From: Actinacidiphila sp965342175 | GTDB taxonomy: Bacteria > Actinomycetota > Actinomycetes > Streptomycetales > Streptomycetaceae | DNA: 64,000 nucleotides | Direction: 5' to 3' | Assembly: GCF_965342175.1 (NCBI RefSeq) | Contig: NZ_CBDRBL010000028.1 | Span: forward strand, 1-64,000 | Shown here: positions 63,769 through 64,000 of the stretch, piece after piece | Numbering within the stretch: position 1 is the stretch's first letter | Layout of the letters: each line of letters starts with the position of its first letter | Notes under the pieces: model-generated | What the model was told of the DNA's origin: nothing | Database searches by the model: none | Seen by the model: the letters and a program-made list of their open reading frames with translations, nothing else | Program-made: the position numbers and the translations under genes

Positions 63769-64000
63769 ATGCTCACCGTGACCACCGTGAACGTGAACGG
63801 GCTGCGCGCTGCGGCCAAGAAGGGCTTCCTCCCCTGGCTGGAGGCGACCACGGCCGACGTGGTATGCCTGCAGGAAGTCCGCGCCGAGGCCGCGCAACTG
63901 CCCGCGGAGGTCCGCGCCCCCGAGGGCTGGCACGTGCTCCATGCTCCGGCGGCGGCGAAGGGCCGGGCGGGGGTGGCCCTCTACTCGCGGCGGGAACCGG
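63769..64000 (+). CDS. xth: Exodeoxyribonuclease III, 5' part (runs off the window)
   Basis: The first 77 residues of an exonuclease III/AP endonuclease of the endonuclease-exonuclease-phosphatase superfamily: LTVTTVNVNGLRAAAKKGFLPWLE with the metal-binding Asn, then VVCLQEVRAE with the catalytic Glu, and KGRAGVALYSRREP. Involved in base-excision repair at abasic sites. ATG start; divergent from the GNAT gene by 66 bp. The gene continues beyond the window. Confidence 0.93.
   Translation, partial: MLTVTTVNVNGLRAAAKKGFLPWLEATTADVVCLQEVRAEAAQLPAEVRAPEGWHVLHAPAAAKGRAGVALYSRREP

Overview
The window looks like a piece of a Streptomyces (or close relative) chromosome. It has very high GC content and many GTG/TTG starts. 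It also carries a DUF397/XRE regulator pair, several SpoIIE/STAS/HATPase stress-signalling proteins, DUF5709 and DUF6893 small proteins, and an actinobacterial high-affinity [NiFe] hydrogenase. The mix of intact genes with many decayed ones and IS debris suggests an accessory or chromosome-arm region; that placement is inference.

Layout. 0-12 kb: a PAS/GAF/SpoIIE/HATPase phosphatase, a LuxR remnant, a TetR gene next to a broken aldehyde dehydrogenase, a DNA-ligase-like protein that lacks its catalytic lysine, a DUF2267 protein, a PAP2-like/DedA membrane pair, a second TetR gene, then a long decayed stretch with an HAD phosphatase remnant and a multiply frameshifted Ser/Thr kinase. 12-21.5 kb: a compact five-gene biosynthetic operon. 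It encodes a carrier-domain membrane protein with the C-terminal architecture of epsilon-poly-lysine synthetase but no adenylation domain, a partial C-A-T-TE NRPS, a SyrP-like Fe(II)/2-oxoglutarate dioxygenase, and SbnB- and SbnA-like enzymes that make 2,3-diaminopropionate (Dap). It closes with a perfect 15-bp hairpin. This is the most exciting locus: it looks like a split poly-amino-acid synthetase for (possibly hydroxylated) Dap.

21.7-26.6 kb: a leftward catabolic set (CMD-family protein, aldehyde dehydrogenase, two SDRs) behind a clean palindromic operator; the broken dehydrogenase at 4.5 kb is a relative of this one. 26.9-27.5 kb: remnants of a secreted protein and of an IS256-family transposase. 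27.7-30.2 kb: a TetR/MFS efflux pair sharing one operator motif. 30.5-35 kb: DUF4328, PhzF-like, alpha/beta hydrolase, SnoaL-like protein and an alginate lyase with a one-base frameshift.

35.5-51.7 kb: a complete group 1h [NiFe] hydrogenase locus: hypX, then (after a small reverse-oriented toxin-antitoxin pair) the small and large subunits, a NifU-like protein, three conserved proteins of unknown function, the maturation protease, a 34-residue membrane peptide and hypABFCDE. Most genes overlap by 4 bp and the operon ends in a perfect 12-bp hairpin. Together these make and mature an oxygen-tolerant enzyme of the type known to oxidise atmospheric H2.

52-64 kb: small secreted and DUF5709 proteins, a DHA2-family exporter whose 3' end is tandemly duplicated, GAF/SpoIIE phosphatase plus STAS antagonist, a Zn-dependent formaldehyde-type dehydrogenase, small conserved proteins, the XRE/DUF397 pair with a divergent HATPase, a [2Fe-2S] ferredoxin with a partial decayed duplicate, PPOX and GNAT proteins, and the 5' end of exonuclease III. 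No rRNA, tRNA or CRISPR array was recognised.
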